A stretch of 64,000 nt of DNA from Allolobophora icterica (taxonomy: Eukaryota; Annelida; Clitellata; Crassiclitellata; Lumbricidae): NCBI GenBank assembly GCA_963556255.1, contig OY744616.1, positions 13,733,272-13,797,271 on the forward strand, written 5' to 3'. The notes under the pieces were generated by a model, which worked only from the letters and a program-made list of their open reading frames with translations, searched no databases and was not told the DNA's origin. Made by a program: the position numbers and the translations under genes. Positions 24,454 through 37,255 of this stretch are shown here, piece after piece (within the stretch, counting starts at the first letter, position 1; every line of letters begins with the position of its first letter).

Positions 24454-27400
24454 GTTCCTGTCTCAGCTCTAGTGGATTCGACAACCATTGTGATAACAGC
24501 CGTGTAGTTTTGTAAGTGAAGATTGTTGCTGCGGCACGTTTCGGCTGCACTCCGACAGACGGCAGAGTTAAGACCGACGACGTAGCGCAGTCGGGCCAAA
24601 AAATGTTTACTACGAATGAGCCTCGCGTGTGGCTTACGCTGCGTGTGTTTGTCCTGCGATGGAATTGAAAATGCTGCCGTGTTCGGTGATGTTGGTACGT
24701 GTTGATCGGGTATGATCGGGTAAGCATCGTGTTTTTTGCAACGCTTTAGTCGGTCGGAATGCTGTGGCTGACGGCCTCGCTGGTGCCCTAAGGGTTTTAC
24801 AGGTGCTAATTAAAAAAAATTCCCTGCCCCTAATTAGTTACGCAGTCATTGACTGTAGTTTTACCTACTGTTTTCTTGTCTGTTGCATGATAATTTTCAT
24901 CGGAATGACGTTGCTTCCTCTGCCTACCTATGTAAATATGTATTTCTACGAGTTCTGATTATTGTTCTTAACTTATGCCTAATGTAAACGATGGCGTAAA
25001 ATTGTAAAAAAAATTTATAATTGCATTGCTGTGTTTTTGGCTATGTTTGTCTGTTATTGTCTAGTATTGCTTTAGACATTGCAAAGGCACTATATAACTG
25101 TGCAGAGGTGTATCTATTTGTATAGCACAAACGAGGTCTGATACTTGCCAAATATATTGAGACATGCAGTATTATATGCTGGTGTACATGCAGAGGCTGA
25201 GAAATTGAAGGTGCTTTTTCTTCGCATTCATACGAATGCTTGAAATGAGCAGCAGTTCTTACTCTTCTCTAGTTCCCTACGTACACATACTTCAACATAT
25301 CCGTTATCATATTAGAATTGATTGTCTATTAATTATTTGCTATACAATGCTGGGCAGTAACAGACAAACCTTTGTGCACACACATATATATACATTTCTT
25401 TTCATTTGTGTTAGATGTGTAAATCTGTTTCTCTAAGGTTAAACACGCGGATGTTTATCAATGGCTGTTAGCTGTAAAAAGCATGTGACATGGCCGTATT
25501 CATGATGTTTATGAGGCTTGCATTTAAACCGTGGATTTGCAATGTAGACCCATATATACTACCACTTTGTGCAAAGCGTTACGGTCTTAGCTTGACTTTT
25601 ATCTACAATTTTGTGCTGTATTCCAAAGTCACAAGATGGCCGGCTGTACATATTACGCACCACTTGTGCTTGTTAGTAGATTTGCTATTTGGCCATTTTT
25701 ACAGTTTTTACGTTTTATGCTGTGTCTCGAGTCGGGCTGTCGGTTAAATTGACTTCTGTCAGTCATGTCGACTAAGTCGTACTCATGTCAACTTGAGTTA
25801 CAAAAGTTTACCTTTCAGTTATATTGACTGATAGTCACACCGACTTTAGTAATGCTGACATTTAAGTCAAGTTTATTTCTGTCATTCGTGTTGACATTTG
25901 CTGTTAACGTTGACTGGCGTCAATCGTATTGACTTGTGTCAGTGACATTCATGACTGATCGCCTGGTGATTGTCATAACATCGGTTAGTTTCTGTTAGTA
26001 GTTGATGTTAAATCTTTTTATATGTAGATATGTGCATATATATATATATATTTATATAATGTACGTGTAGATATTATTTGGTTCTGTGTAATTTATTGCT
26101 TGCGTATAAGTACATGTGATTTAAGATATTTTATATGTACATTATGTATGCATATATATATATGTGTGTGTGTGCGATCAGTATGTGCACCGGATAAATG
26201 TATATTATAGCTATTCTGTGTATATATGATTGTTAGCGTGTTTTCGATGTTAGAGTAATACGATTACGTGCCGTATAAAGAAGTCAGCTGGTAGCGTGAA
26301 ATGCGTAGAGATGTTGTACAGGCATTTATGGCCTGTTGTACCGTCTCTTAGATTTATGGCACCTGATTGTGACATATTTATGTCATCTTTAGATATTTGG
26401 CATTGTCTTCTTCTGATGTACGTTATCTTATTGGTTATATATACATGCATGTGTATATGACTATATATATATATATATATATACGTGTGTATATATATAT
26501 AGCTTCTTAGGAACTACTCAAGGGTTCTTTGAATTTGTTTCTATGGCATCGTATGTCAAATTCCTACAGTTTCCGACACTTTTGACGTATTGTATTGTGT
26601 CGTTTATGTATTAGTGGCATTGATGGGTGTCTTTTGGTTTGCTGCTTCAGGATGTAGTGTTTTGTTGGTGTATATATTATGTTATTGGTTAGGCAGGAGT
26701 GCACGCCAGAGAGCCATATCGTTTACGCACAGTATGCAAAGTGGAGGAAATGTGTGCTAAGAGAGTCTTCATTGTTTGCCGATGTCAAGATTTGGAAAAT
26801 ATCAAACATTGGGGACTAAATACTGGGAGTAACATCCTGTAGTTATTGCATCGGATAATTTTGATTGAGTGAATTTAAAATAAGTCTGATTAGAAGTTTG
26901 AGTTATGTATAACTTATGAATTCATAACGAATTTGTAACAAACAGTATAAGGCATTTGTAATTAAAAGCATAAAGAGCTTAGAATGAAAGAGTATGAGGA
27001 TTATATATAACTACAAGTATAAGGAATCTATAATTAAAAGTATGAGGAATTTGAAATTAAATGTATAAGGAATTTATAACCAAGAGTATGCAGAGTATAT
27101 GCATGAAGTTGTGAGAAATGAATAACAGTGTGTGGAAATTGGCTATAACAAGACTAACCCCAGATCATAGACTACCTTCTGGTTTTACTTGGCAGCTACC
27201 ATTGATTGTTGCCTAATAGAATAATACAGTGGGACTGTAACATAGTGTTTTAGATTATATTAGAATCGATTGTGTATAACTGAAAGCATTAGAATGCTTG
27301 ACTGATGACTGGTTGCCTAACAGTAAAAAAATCCTGAGTTACATACCATGTTTAGTGAAATACAAGCCTAGTGGGATTACCTCACAAAATGCAAATATGT

Positions 27401-30400
27401 ATCTTCTGAATTTTGTAGCCGATAAGTTATGTGCCTACCGAATCAGGGTGGTTACTTTCAGTAGTGTAGAGTACCTAGGAATCCTGTATAACGTTAGATA
27501 CTGGTGCTATAAGGTTCGAATGCATAATTTATTTGCTGCAAAGCAACTGAAAGCTTTTGCTAGGTTTTGCAGAGGAAGGTTTCCGTTCATCAGTATTGGG
27601 CATTAGGATAAGAAGCCTGGGAGGTTCCCAGTAACTGTTTCAACATTTGTTTGTTGGAATTCCTCTTACTTGCCTGTGACACCATATCGTTACTCGTGGC
27701 TTATTTTTAGTCGGTTAGATTACGTTGAGTTATAGTGAGTTTGTGAAGTTGGCAGGTCAAAGTGTGCATAGATACAGTGTTAAGAGATTTAAGATGAAAA
27801 TCAGTATGAAATAAGTTAGAGGGCGGTAAAAGCTTATGGCATCTGATTAGTTTTTTGTTTTGAATCCGGAAAATGATCAACGGTAGAAAGTGTCAAGAAA
27901 CGCAGATTGTATTTGCTTTCAGTGGAATAACTGATAATGAGAAATTGAAAATAGTTGTAGGTATGAAAAAGATTTTCAAGGTAGCAATCTGAAAGTCGCA
28001 GTGTTGGAAAACTTTGGAATAGTTCTGATGAGTGGAAAGTTTTGAAGACAGTGAACAACTTAGTTTAAAATGAAGAGCAGAGGCGGCAACACAAAATATT
28101 TGTGTGCCGTATAATATTGAACAGTTCTAAATAGTGAACCATTCGACGAATTGTTAAGCAATTCAACTATGAATTTGTTCGGTTACAGTTAGCGATTTCT
28201 ACCTTGAAGCACGCGGGCTGATGAGACTTGCAAATGAAGGGCAAAGGTCATGAATAAAACAGTTAGGTTATACCAAAGGACATATGCAGGGACTGATCCT
28301 ACCAGACATCTTATATCAAAAGCAAAATGATCTATATGTATTTGTTCTGTTGTGTCCCGACATGGTGTAGCTTGTTTATCTTTAGAACTCGGAAGAACTA
28401 TGCTCTTGATTTAGAGTACCGCTCTACCTGAACAATAGCAAGCTAAATTGAACACTAGTAGCCAAGTTTGACGCTGATTTTGGAATTTAACAGCTAGTGG
28501 AGAATGCTGACAAGTAGTGGAGAGTTGATTGATTTCTGAGTAGAATATATACGATTAACATTGTTTTGTAGTGGAAAGCTTCGAAACGATTGGACTGTTT
28601 TGCGTTGAAAACTGTTGATGGTTTTTTTTAGCGAACTATATGAAGCTGATTAACCGATTCATTTTGAGTAGAAAACTATGAAGTTAATTAATGGATTTCG
28701 GCTGACTGAGTTTTATCTATTAGAAAATGGTAAAGTTGCTTTCCAAAGAGTTTGTCAATAAGCAACGTGAACTATGTGATATGTGATACTAAGACTCTGC
28801 CATGAATATGAGCAAAAAACTCGAAGCAAATTCTGTGTTCAGAAAGAAACCTAGCATGCAGAACCATAAGTACATGCAGCCTGGTACAAGTGTGTTTTGA
28901 AAGAGGTTATGGTGGATAATTGTCAGCTTTTATGAACTGGAGTGGTACTAATTCAGGTTAGGGCAGACATGGGGTCATTTAAAGAGATTATGGGAACAAT
29001 TTGAAAATTATTTTGAACTTGAGCTCTACCATGTCGACTTTAGTACAAAGGACTAGAAGGAGAAGGCTGTGATCATCTGTACACTTATTAACACTAGGAG
29101 TAGCATTTGCAAAGGCACTGTCATTTTATTATCATATTGCTTACCACACACTATTTTAATGCATTATTATAACCTTTGCTGGTATTTAAGTGTCATCAAG
29201 CCATTAAGTGTTTGAGGCCATCAATGGAAGAACCAGGTCCATTGGGTTAGTTGTTTTCACATGAGATGGTCTTGTTGAATGCAATGGAGGCCTCAGTGAT
29301 GTTTCTATCGGAGGCAATGGTAGCTTATAAAAGCAGTAATTCCACTGGATTTTAAAATTGGTTCTGACTCTTTCGATAGTGGCCTCATTTATATTTGGTG
29401 GTGATGCAGTCGTTTGCCGTAACCATCTGCTTTTAAGAATTTAGCACAAGACCGGAATAATGTTCTCATTGCCTGCACCAATCGCATTTCAGTGCTTAAG
29501 TGTTTGCACTTTTGTTTACAATTTACACGTGCCGAAAAGGATTGGTAATGAGAGCTAAGAGTGAAATTTTGTTATATTTTTAAAAAGAAAAATCCACCGG
29601 TCTGTTTTGAGATGAAGAAAGGAAATGTTGATCAGAGAAAATATAAACTTGTGATTTCTAAATCTAGAACGGGAACTTGACGAAAATTAATTTTTTAGGA
29701 AATAGTTTGACAGATTTTTATTCATCTAGAGGTAATTAAAGAAAGGGTTGTATGTGACGAGTGTTGTGCTTCAGATGTGTGATACAAAAAAATTAATTTT
29801 GTCCTCTTTCATTCGATCAACAGAACGCTAGTGTTCGGCATAAAATATGATTAAATTTACTTTATGTAATGTAATAGAAAATTAATAAAGCATCATTTAG
29901 GAAATCCAGCAACCAGATCTACTGATGATGAAAGGTTGATGGATCTTAAGAAATTGCTTGTGTGTACGTTGGAGCTTGATGGACGGTCAGACAAGTTGCA
30001 GCTAAGTGAAGATTTTAAATGTGTATTTCTGGAGTCTGCACATATTTCATTATTGCAAAATCAGATTTGTTGAAACAACTATTCAGAGTATGACCTGTTT
30101 ATATGGGTATATGCTGTAGCATTTAACTGCAAAAGAGCCTATGAACAGTTGCAAGACGAGATCTGAAATATATCGTGATAAATACCAAGCAACGCTGAGG
30201 ATTAGGATATAATTATTTGTGATGTCGTACTGCCATCAGTTTGAAATCATAACTCGTAAACGCATCCTCGACGTTGTCTCAGCTCGAGATAAACGAAAGA
30301 ACAAGTTTAGCTAAGACTGTATGTTATTTAACTGCATTCTGCAGTTATTAGTTTGAGATTCTGGTTGTAGCTTTGGTACATGACACTTTACTATGTACTC

Positions 30401-30870
30401 CTATCATCTGTCAAAGCTATAGCCGTAGTGTTTGTATTCTGTGATTCAAAACTGTTGTTAGTCTTAAATTGACACAATTAATATTTTCATCTGTAAATGT
30501 TTTGAGTACCTGTGTCAGCTGTTGATACTTTGGCCACGATTATTTAAATGAAACGAGGTGTGAGATTGCAATTAACCTAGAAACATGCTGACAAATTAGC
30601 TTAGTCACCATGCTAGTAACTTTGCTGTGTTGTTTTGTGAGCGTGAAAGAACTTTCTGGTGTAGAAACAGAACATGTTTTGTCTTCCTTGAGACTAGCAA
30701 GGCAAAACGACCACTGCTTTTTTCTCATTTAGGTAATTTTGTGTGAAATCTGTACATAGCGTTGTGTATGACTGTTCTCGTTTAACGCCAGATGCTAACA
30801 TTTCGCATAGTTTGCTGCAGTTGATCAGTGAGTTTAAGATATATCTGTTTAGTGGATGTGATGTTAATAT

Positions 30871-30939
30871 TTAACACTTTAACAATGAGCGTGTACTAAA
30901 AGTGACTGGGAAACCAATGCAGCTCGTCGTTAGTGTTAA
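30871..30939. mobile_element. Short palindromic MITE with TTAA ends (reverse copy)
   Basis: The 69-bp element TTAACACTTTAACAATGAG...GCTCGTCGTTAGTGTTAA is the reverse complement, with divergence, of the element at 23601-23671. Confidence 0.75.
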
Positions 30940-31654
30940 AAGTCGTTAAGTACTTGTCATAAAATCTGACAAATAATAAGCTCAAGACAAAGACATTCTG
31001 TAAATAAATGGTAAAAAGCTTTCTTTAAACGACATAGTTTCAGAGCAGATGTGCGTAAGTTAAGTTGTACAAACATATACCCTGGAATTTGTATAGCACC
31101 TTTGCAAATGTCTTCATTGAAGTGCTCCCAGTTCAGTGATGACGAAAACCAGACACCTAATGTTTAGGATAGTTTATGTCTAACCTAGGCAGAAGACTTG
31201 TACAGCGCTGTTATTGTTAGTAAGAAGAACATATTTGGAATACACAATGGTTCTTGTAGAAGTTTTCTGCGTGGTTATTTTGTGGGATGTTAGTCATTAC
31301 TTTTTCAATTTTGTATGACCATGTAAAGTAATTCATTGTAGTTGGATTTTTATATAGCACCATTTGCAGACTCGGACGCTTTTGCTGCACCATTCGCACA
31401 TGTTTGCACTTGGTCAAGTTGTAAAGAATTTTAAATCTGCAAGTCCAAATTGTTTTGTTATGTGTCTGCATTTAGCCATTGACGGCTGAGCATGCGAAGG
31501 TGGTTAAATCGATTCTGAAATTTAACTGTTGAGAATCGTTCATTTTCCCGTTTGACCCTATCATGTGATGCATGTCATGGCTTTAAAATTCACAGTGAAT
31601 GAGATACTTGAATCGTTTATTAACAGTACCTGCAGGTATAGTTAGATGTCAATC

Positions 31655-32195
31655 AGTGGTATGACTCTGCCTCTGGGTAGAATGGTGTTTCATTCTACCT
31701 GGGATCATTCTACCTCTGGGTAGAGTTGAAGTGGAATGCTTTGAGATCGCTCTTCTTTTGGGTATTTTGTGGGTGAAATGCAGTGGGAAATACTCTACTT
31801 TTGGGTAGATTGTGAGTGAAATGCAGTGGGATAACTCTACTTTTGGGTGTATTGTGGGTGAAATGCAGTGGGATAACTCTACTTTTGGGTATATTGTGGG
31901 TGAAATGCAGTGGGATAACTTCATTTTAGGGTATATTGTGGGTGAAATGCAGTGGAATAACTCTACTTTTTGTGTAGATTGTGGGTGAAATTAAGTGGAA
32001 TAGCTACTTTTGGGTAGATTGTGGGTGAAATTAAGTGGAATAGCTACTTTTGGGTAGATTGCAGGTGTTATGCAGTGGGTTTACTCTGCCTTTGGGTTGG
32101 GTTGAAATGGAATGTGTGGGGATAAAGCTACCTTTGTGTGGCGTGCAGGTTGAATGCATTGGGATAACTCTACTATTGTGTAGAGTTCAGGTTGT
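31655..32195. repeat. Minisatellite, ~40-44-bp unit
   Basis: About twelve degenerate copies of the unit CTCTACTTTTGGGTAGATTG followed by TGGGTGAAATGCAGTGGGATAA. The outer units are the most diverged. The minus-strand frame across it repeats ELSHCISPTIYPKV and is a repeat artefact. Confidence 0.9.
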
Positions 32196-32289
32196 ATGGT
32201 CATCTGTTTATGTCTCCATTGCAGATGGCCTAACGATGTTTATCTGTGGATTGGGTGAAGGGGCTGGACGATAACTTTACCTGCAGGTA

Positions 32290-32375
32290 CAGTGTAGTTT
32301 GCCAAGTGGTAACGTGTTGGCATATCACTGCTGCGCTTGGGCTTCAATCCCGGTGCATATGTAAACTGCCAGTCT
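32290..32375 (+). mobile_element. tRNA-like SINE head fragment
   Basis: GTAGTTTGCCAAGTGGTAAC (A-box-like) and GGGCTTCAATCCC (B-box-like) are spaced as in a tRNA promoter. No body shared with the other SINE families was recognised. Confidence 0.4.
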
Positions 32376-32874
32376 ACAGGCAAGCCTCTCGAGCGAACAA
32401 AGAAAGGCTGCCGTCGGTTTAGCGTTGTTTCACTGTTTAAAATACTGGTACACCACATTCGGAAGTGCAGGTGATGATGGTGATGGCAAGTTATGTTGCC
32501 TGGATTTAGGAAATGATTGGTGGTTTCAGAATCATTTTGTCAGGTAGAGAGAGTCTAGAGTTTTGCAGTTGTCGACTGAAGACCGGCAAAGACCGACAAA
32601 GAGTCTGTTTTCCTTCAAGGATTTGTGATAATAGATCAAATGGTGACGCAGAGTAAAAGTTGTAGTAGTATGAATAGTATTACACGTACATATGTATTGA
32701 TGTGTAACACATATCGGTGTTAACGTGGTCGCACCACTGAACTCTGTAACCTTTTGTCGCTGTGTCAGGAATTGAAAAAGTTATGCATCTTATGACACTG
32801 CAATCAGAGGAAAGGCTAGTGATAACAATAATCGATTTGCGTCAAAGTTAAGTTAGAGGCCTAGAAGTGAAGAA

Positions 32875-33152
32875 AAAAGCAAGCTCTTTGGCCAGCCCCA
32901 AGACGCAGCCGTGGGTTTGAAGTGTTATCAACTTTAGTTTCCTTAGCCTTGGCATGTGAGAACAGCCGGCCAGACCTCTCCCTCGCCGCCGGATCATCCT
33001 ATTGACAGTGTATAGTCAGTGTGCCCAATATGGTCAACTTGGCTATGGAGTTGCAAAGGGAACCGAAATGTTGAACATAATTTCTCCTGGCGGGCTTTTG
33101 AATCCCCGACCTCTTGGTTGACAGTCCAGCTTGCTAATCACTAGACTATGCA
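32875..33152 (-). mobile_element. tRNA-derived SINE, second family
   Basis: On the minus strand the head contains GTGGTTAG-like and GGGGATTCAAAAGCC blocks. The body shares CTCTGGCGGC..., GTGTATAGTCAGTG and the AAGTGTTATCAACTTTAGTTTCC region with the copy at 22853-23118. It is more diverged than that copy. Confidence 0.7.
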
Positions 33153-34807
33153 CCCGAATTGGATTTTAAATGATTATTTTATTCTGGGTGTGACTGGATC
33201 AGAGAGGTGTGATAGGTCCCTAACTTTGTAGCGTGTTTCCTAGAAATTAGTTTCTGACGAGAGAGTTACGGATATATTTGTAGGTTCAAATCCCCATCGC
33301 CTTGTCAGAGTTGACAAATTTTCTACTGCATGTTTTCTTTTGTGGGCATTTTGTCAGTAAGGTCATGCATTTATTCAGTAATGGCACTTTGAAAGATCAA
33401 TATGGATATGTGAACAATAAAAATGCGACAAAATAAAAAAGTCAATAAATGACCGTGCACTGGACATGTCATGTAATTTATGCAAGACTTTCTACCATTT
33501 CGGTGATGATACCAAATCTTGCATGTGGTTAGTCCAATTTGTGACCATTAGAAAAGTTTACAGAGGTTTCCAAAACCAGGTTCTGATTTCGTAGATAAAA
33601 CTGACAACAAAAGATCTATCACTTGTACAAAAACAAGGTAGATATCATACAAGTACTTGAACAGTTTGTGAACCGCAGCTTTAAGGGTACTGTGTAAAGT
33701 TAACTGCGCAAGCTTGTTTATCAACACTTTCGTTCAGGTTGTATAGCCATGCCTGCGTTTGTGGGTGCCTGCACATATATTTCCATTACTGTGCATTTAC
33801 GCTAGTAATTTTATCTCCTGATAGTTTATTTTAAAAAACTTTGTTGTACAGCTTTCGACCCTTAAGCCTGAAATTTGGTTTTTTAATGTTTTGATTGCTT
33901 GTGTGATAAAATTGTTTATTTTGCTGCTTAGTATCAATGGAACTAGTTGACATTTGTTTTATTTTTGCTGCTTATTATCAATGGCACTGGTTTTTGCTTT
34001 GTTTTCTAAATTTTTACTTGGGTGTCAATTGGAAGGTTCTAGTTAATTTCTATACGAGTGCTTTTAACCAAAAGTTGAGAAGAGAAATAGTGGCTGATTT
34101 TAGAGGTTAATCTTTTTATCCTTGTCTTTCGTAAGCCATCACAGCTTAATGCCAGCCATTTATTCCCAGGTGGTCTTCCTTAGTTAAAGGTTTCTGTGAG
34201 TTCCTTCTCAAGCAATCTGGGTCAAATGAGCCATTTTGAACAATACGGTTTAATTTACAAGATACAGTATTGAGGTAATCTGATGAAGAGAATGTAATTA
34301 AACATTTTAACGAGGTATGTAACGAAAGGCATGTTTCATACCAAGCTTTTGCAATAAAATTGTTTCTTTTAAACCTGTTGCCGTCTTGATTTGTCACTAA
34401 CAATGGTTAAGTGGTGTGTCCTGCACTTCGAGTAAACGATGGAAGACTCGAGGAAATGTAACTGTAGCACAACACATTTGCTGTTGAGCTTATTGGTCGA
34501 CACCTGGTTAAGTATAAAATGAAACTGAAAGTGTTAGTTTTAAGAATTTCCTAAATCACACTGCTGTTTAGTTACTGTCATTTTCATTCTGAATGAAAGT
34601 GGCATTGTGATATGCGGGTAAAAGTTTTTTAAACTTAATTGGTGTTGTCGTTGGTTAAGTGATGCCTCGCTAGAATTCAGTTCATATTTCTGATAAGATG
34701 AACAAAGAGCCATTGTTTCCACTGGTCTGACTGGCCTTTTGACAGTTTGTAACCCAGTCTATGCCATCTTTGATTGCTTCAGTCCTATGTCGTAGACTCG
34801 ACATTAT

Positions 34808-34990
34808 TAGTCTTTTTATTCATTTGTTAAGCGCCACTATCTAATGACCAAGCATCTATCAGTGGCGTTGAGCAATTGTGAGTGAAGTTCTTTCTCAAAG
34901 GTGCTGCACAGTAACCATCCTGGGAGTCTCAAACCCCTACTCTGTGTGTCACAAGGCAAGCACAGTATGGGAAATGTCGCCCAGGGTATT
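34808..34990 (-). mobile_element. Degenerate copy of the CORE-like SINE
   Basis: It has the tail hairpin AGCGCCACTATC...ATCAGTGGCG, then AGCAATTGTGAGTGAAGTTC and the remains of a B box. It runs in the same order as the minus-strand copy at 2990-3231. Other fragments of the family are at about 6655-6715, 7128-7185, 36655-36700 and 53084-53175. Confidence 0.65.
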
Positions 34991-35368
34991 ATTATTAATT
35001 AGTAACTTCTATTGCGCCGGTGTCTAATGCACAAGGCATCAACCGATGGCACACCAAAAGCAAGCCGTAATCAGGTCAAAATCCAGAAGGTCAGTCCGTA
35101 AGACAGAGGCAGCCTATGGTGGATAAGCAATTTGAAAGAGGTAAGTTTTAAGTTGAGAACGAAATGACAAAAGCGACTGAGCAGAGCAAACAGACACAGG
35201 AAGAGAGTTCAAAAAGTAGGTCCAGCAACCGAAAAAGCTCATTCACGAAGAACAGTTCTAGACTTAGGTATAACCAGACAAAGATAATCAGATGACCTAG
35301 TTGAATAATGATAAGTCTGGGGAGAAAAAACTGATTTTAAGTATTGTGGCTGGCCAGAATTCAAAGTT

Positions 35369-35612
35369 TTAAAAACAATGAGCCCCAATTTGAAAAAGAT
35401 TCTCTGCTGAACAGGAAGCCAGCTTCAGGATGTTTGCTTTATTGATACCAGTAAGAAGCGAATTACAGTAATCTAAGGGACTGGAAACCAATGCATTTGC
35501 CAGAGATAACCTTGCAGACATGGGCACATGTAGGTGCATGTAGGGTAGGTGATGCTCGAGTGAAAGTGAGCATAGTAATTTAAGGGTGCTATTTAAATGC
35601 TGTGCATGAATG
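35369..35612 (-). mobile_element. L2/CR1-like reverse transcriptase fragment, interrupted by a MITE
   Basis: The minus strand encodes ARLSLANALVSSPLDYCNSL, matching the conserved SSRLDYCNSLL block of CR1/L2-type reverse transcriptases. Frameshifts follow. The MITE at 35613-35807 is inserted at its edge. Confidence 0.7.
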
Positions 35613-35807
35613 CATAGGCATAATTTGTGGGTGTGTGAGGGGTACCTGTACCCCCACTTTTTGGACTGGGGGTACCATACCCCCACTTTTTGAACACTGC
35701 CAATCAATATTTTATTTTTTTGCCTTCCCAGAGATCGCAGTCTTAGCCTTGCTTCGTGTATGTAAGAAATTGGTACCCCCACTTTTTAGACCAAAGTTAC
35801 GCCCCTG
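35613..35807. mobile_element. hAT-type MITE, CAGGGGCGTAA family (195 bp)
   Basis: The ends CATAGGCATAATTTG and CAAAGTTACGCCCCTG are inverted repeats. The flanks are CATGAATG (35605-35612) and TATGAATG (35808-35815), an 8-bp target duplication with one mismatch. Relatives are at 36932-37255, 40897-41090 and 47904-48095. Confidence 0.8.
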
Positions 35808-35939
35808 TATGAATGCGGGGAGTGAAGACGAAAAATAAGTTACTGACCAAATCGAATAATTTCGTAAACGGCAAGACCCATTTAAACTTGACTCTGTTCA
35901 GTGGAAAGCCTCTTGTAATGATAAACTGATGCTGCTCAT

Positions 35940-36537
35940 CATGGGCGGTGATCCCGGGGAGCCGAGGGGGACAAGACCCCAACTTTAACTGTGGGGCAGT
36001 GTTTAATCTAGTCCCCCTCTTCTGGGAGGGGAAACAAGGTTTCTGGGGGGACCAAAAAATTTACACAGGATTTTTTCTGTTATTTCATTCATCTTGAAAA
36101 TTTTCTGACTTTCCTAATTTCATCTTCGAAAAAAAGTTGATGACCTTTTTTTAGTCCTTCGTCCGATTTTTAAACTTTTTCTACGGCAATTACTCTCTCA
36201 AAAAAGGTTGATGACTTTTTTTAGGAATTCTTCATTCCTCGGGGGGGGGGAAACCATGTATCCACATGTATCCTGGGGGGGGGGAATTTTCCTCCCCTAA
36301 AGGTCTCTACATTGTAATATTGCTGGCCTCTGGGGGAAACATCAATCCTGGGGGGACATTCCCCCAAAGACGTCTAGATTAAACACTGACTGTGGGAGAC
36401 ATAGTATGGAGTTGTCCCCTAAATTTTGAAGAAATGCCAAAAAAAGTGAAAACATTTTTTTCACCTAATTTTTGACCAGACCACTTTAAAAGTGTCCCGT
36501 GTCCCCCCCCACCTATCAAACAAGATCGCAGCCGCTG
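35940..36537. mobile_element. hAT-type MITE with a second MITE nested inside
   Basis: This is the second copy of the 4095-4387 element. Exact 8-bp duplications CTGCTCAT lie at 35932-35939 and 36538-36545. Its left part is interrupted at 35996 by another element. Outer ends: CATGGGCGGTGATC, and GATCGCAGCCGCTG on the right. Confidence 0.85.
35996..36388. mobile_element. Nested hAT-type MITE with perfect inverted termini
   Basis: The termini CAGTGTTTAATCTAG and CTAGATTAAACACTG are perfect 15-bp inverted repeats. The exact 8-mer ACTGTGGG flanks the element at 35988-35995 and 36389-36396. It contains runs of G/C and a duplicated TTGATGACTTTTTTTAG block. It inserted after the outer element. Confidence 0.88.
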
Positions 36538-36931
36538 CTGCTCATCGATAATATTATTAATCTAGAACATTATTGGTGCTAGCAAAGTCCTAACAACTAT
36601 TTACAGCATAAACTACAGCCAGTATTAGCCTATAGTAATTATTTGTAATGGCATAATACTAGCGCCTCTTCAAGAGGAACTCCTTAGAGGCGCTTCCGTG
36701 CTGAGACAACACAAAAACTACGATTGAACAGAGTACGGGTTTTAAAACGATCACTGAAAGGGGCAAAGAAAGACCACGCTGATGTAGTAGGTCGCTAGGT
36801 GACCTACAGTACAAAAAGGTACAAACTACAGCGAAGCTTTAAGTCGGTCGCCGGACAGTGAAAGTTGAAGCCGACTAGACAGCCAGGTCACTTGCGCAGT
36901 TTGGCCAACTGGGGTCTCTTGTGCACTGGGG

Positions 36932-37255
36932 CAGGGGCGTAACTTTAGTCCAAAAAGTGGGGGGTACCAATACTTTGGTCTGAAAAGTGGGGGGTACCAA
37001 TTTCCTCTCCACTTTAGCTTTTCGCATGGCGCCCATTTTGAACATATTCCCTGCCAGCATTCTCATTAATTTTGGCTCTCGGTTTACCTGTGTATCTAAG
37101 TATTTTCGTACTTCTGGTGGTGACTGCGTTCTCTGAGAAGGCACAATAATAAAATATTGATTAGCATTCTTTAAAAAGTGGGGGGTACAGTACCCCCCAG
37201 TCCAAAAAGTGGGGGGTACGGGTACCCCTCGTACCCCCCACAAATTACGCCTATG
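36932..37255. mobile_element. hAT-type MITE, CAGGGGCGTAA family, exact TSD CACTGGGG
   Basis: The ends are CAGGGGCGTAACTTT and AAATTACGCCTATG. The exact 8-bp duplication CACTGGGG lies at 36924-36931 and 37256-37263. At 324 bp it is the longest copy here, with the internal AAGTGGGGGGTACC motif repeated. Confidence 0.9.

Noticed and set aside
27298..27606. 102-codon plus-strand open frame downstream of LARP4
   Set aside because: It has no recognisable domain, splice context or composition difference, and is taken as chance within the presumed UTR.
31649..31924. Minus-strand frame with repeated ELSHCISPTIYPKV
   Set aside because: It is produced entirely by the minisatellite and is not a gene.
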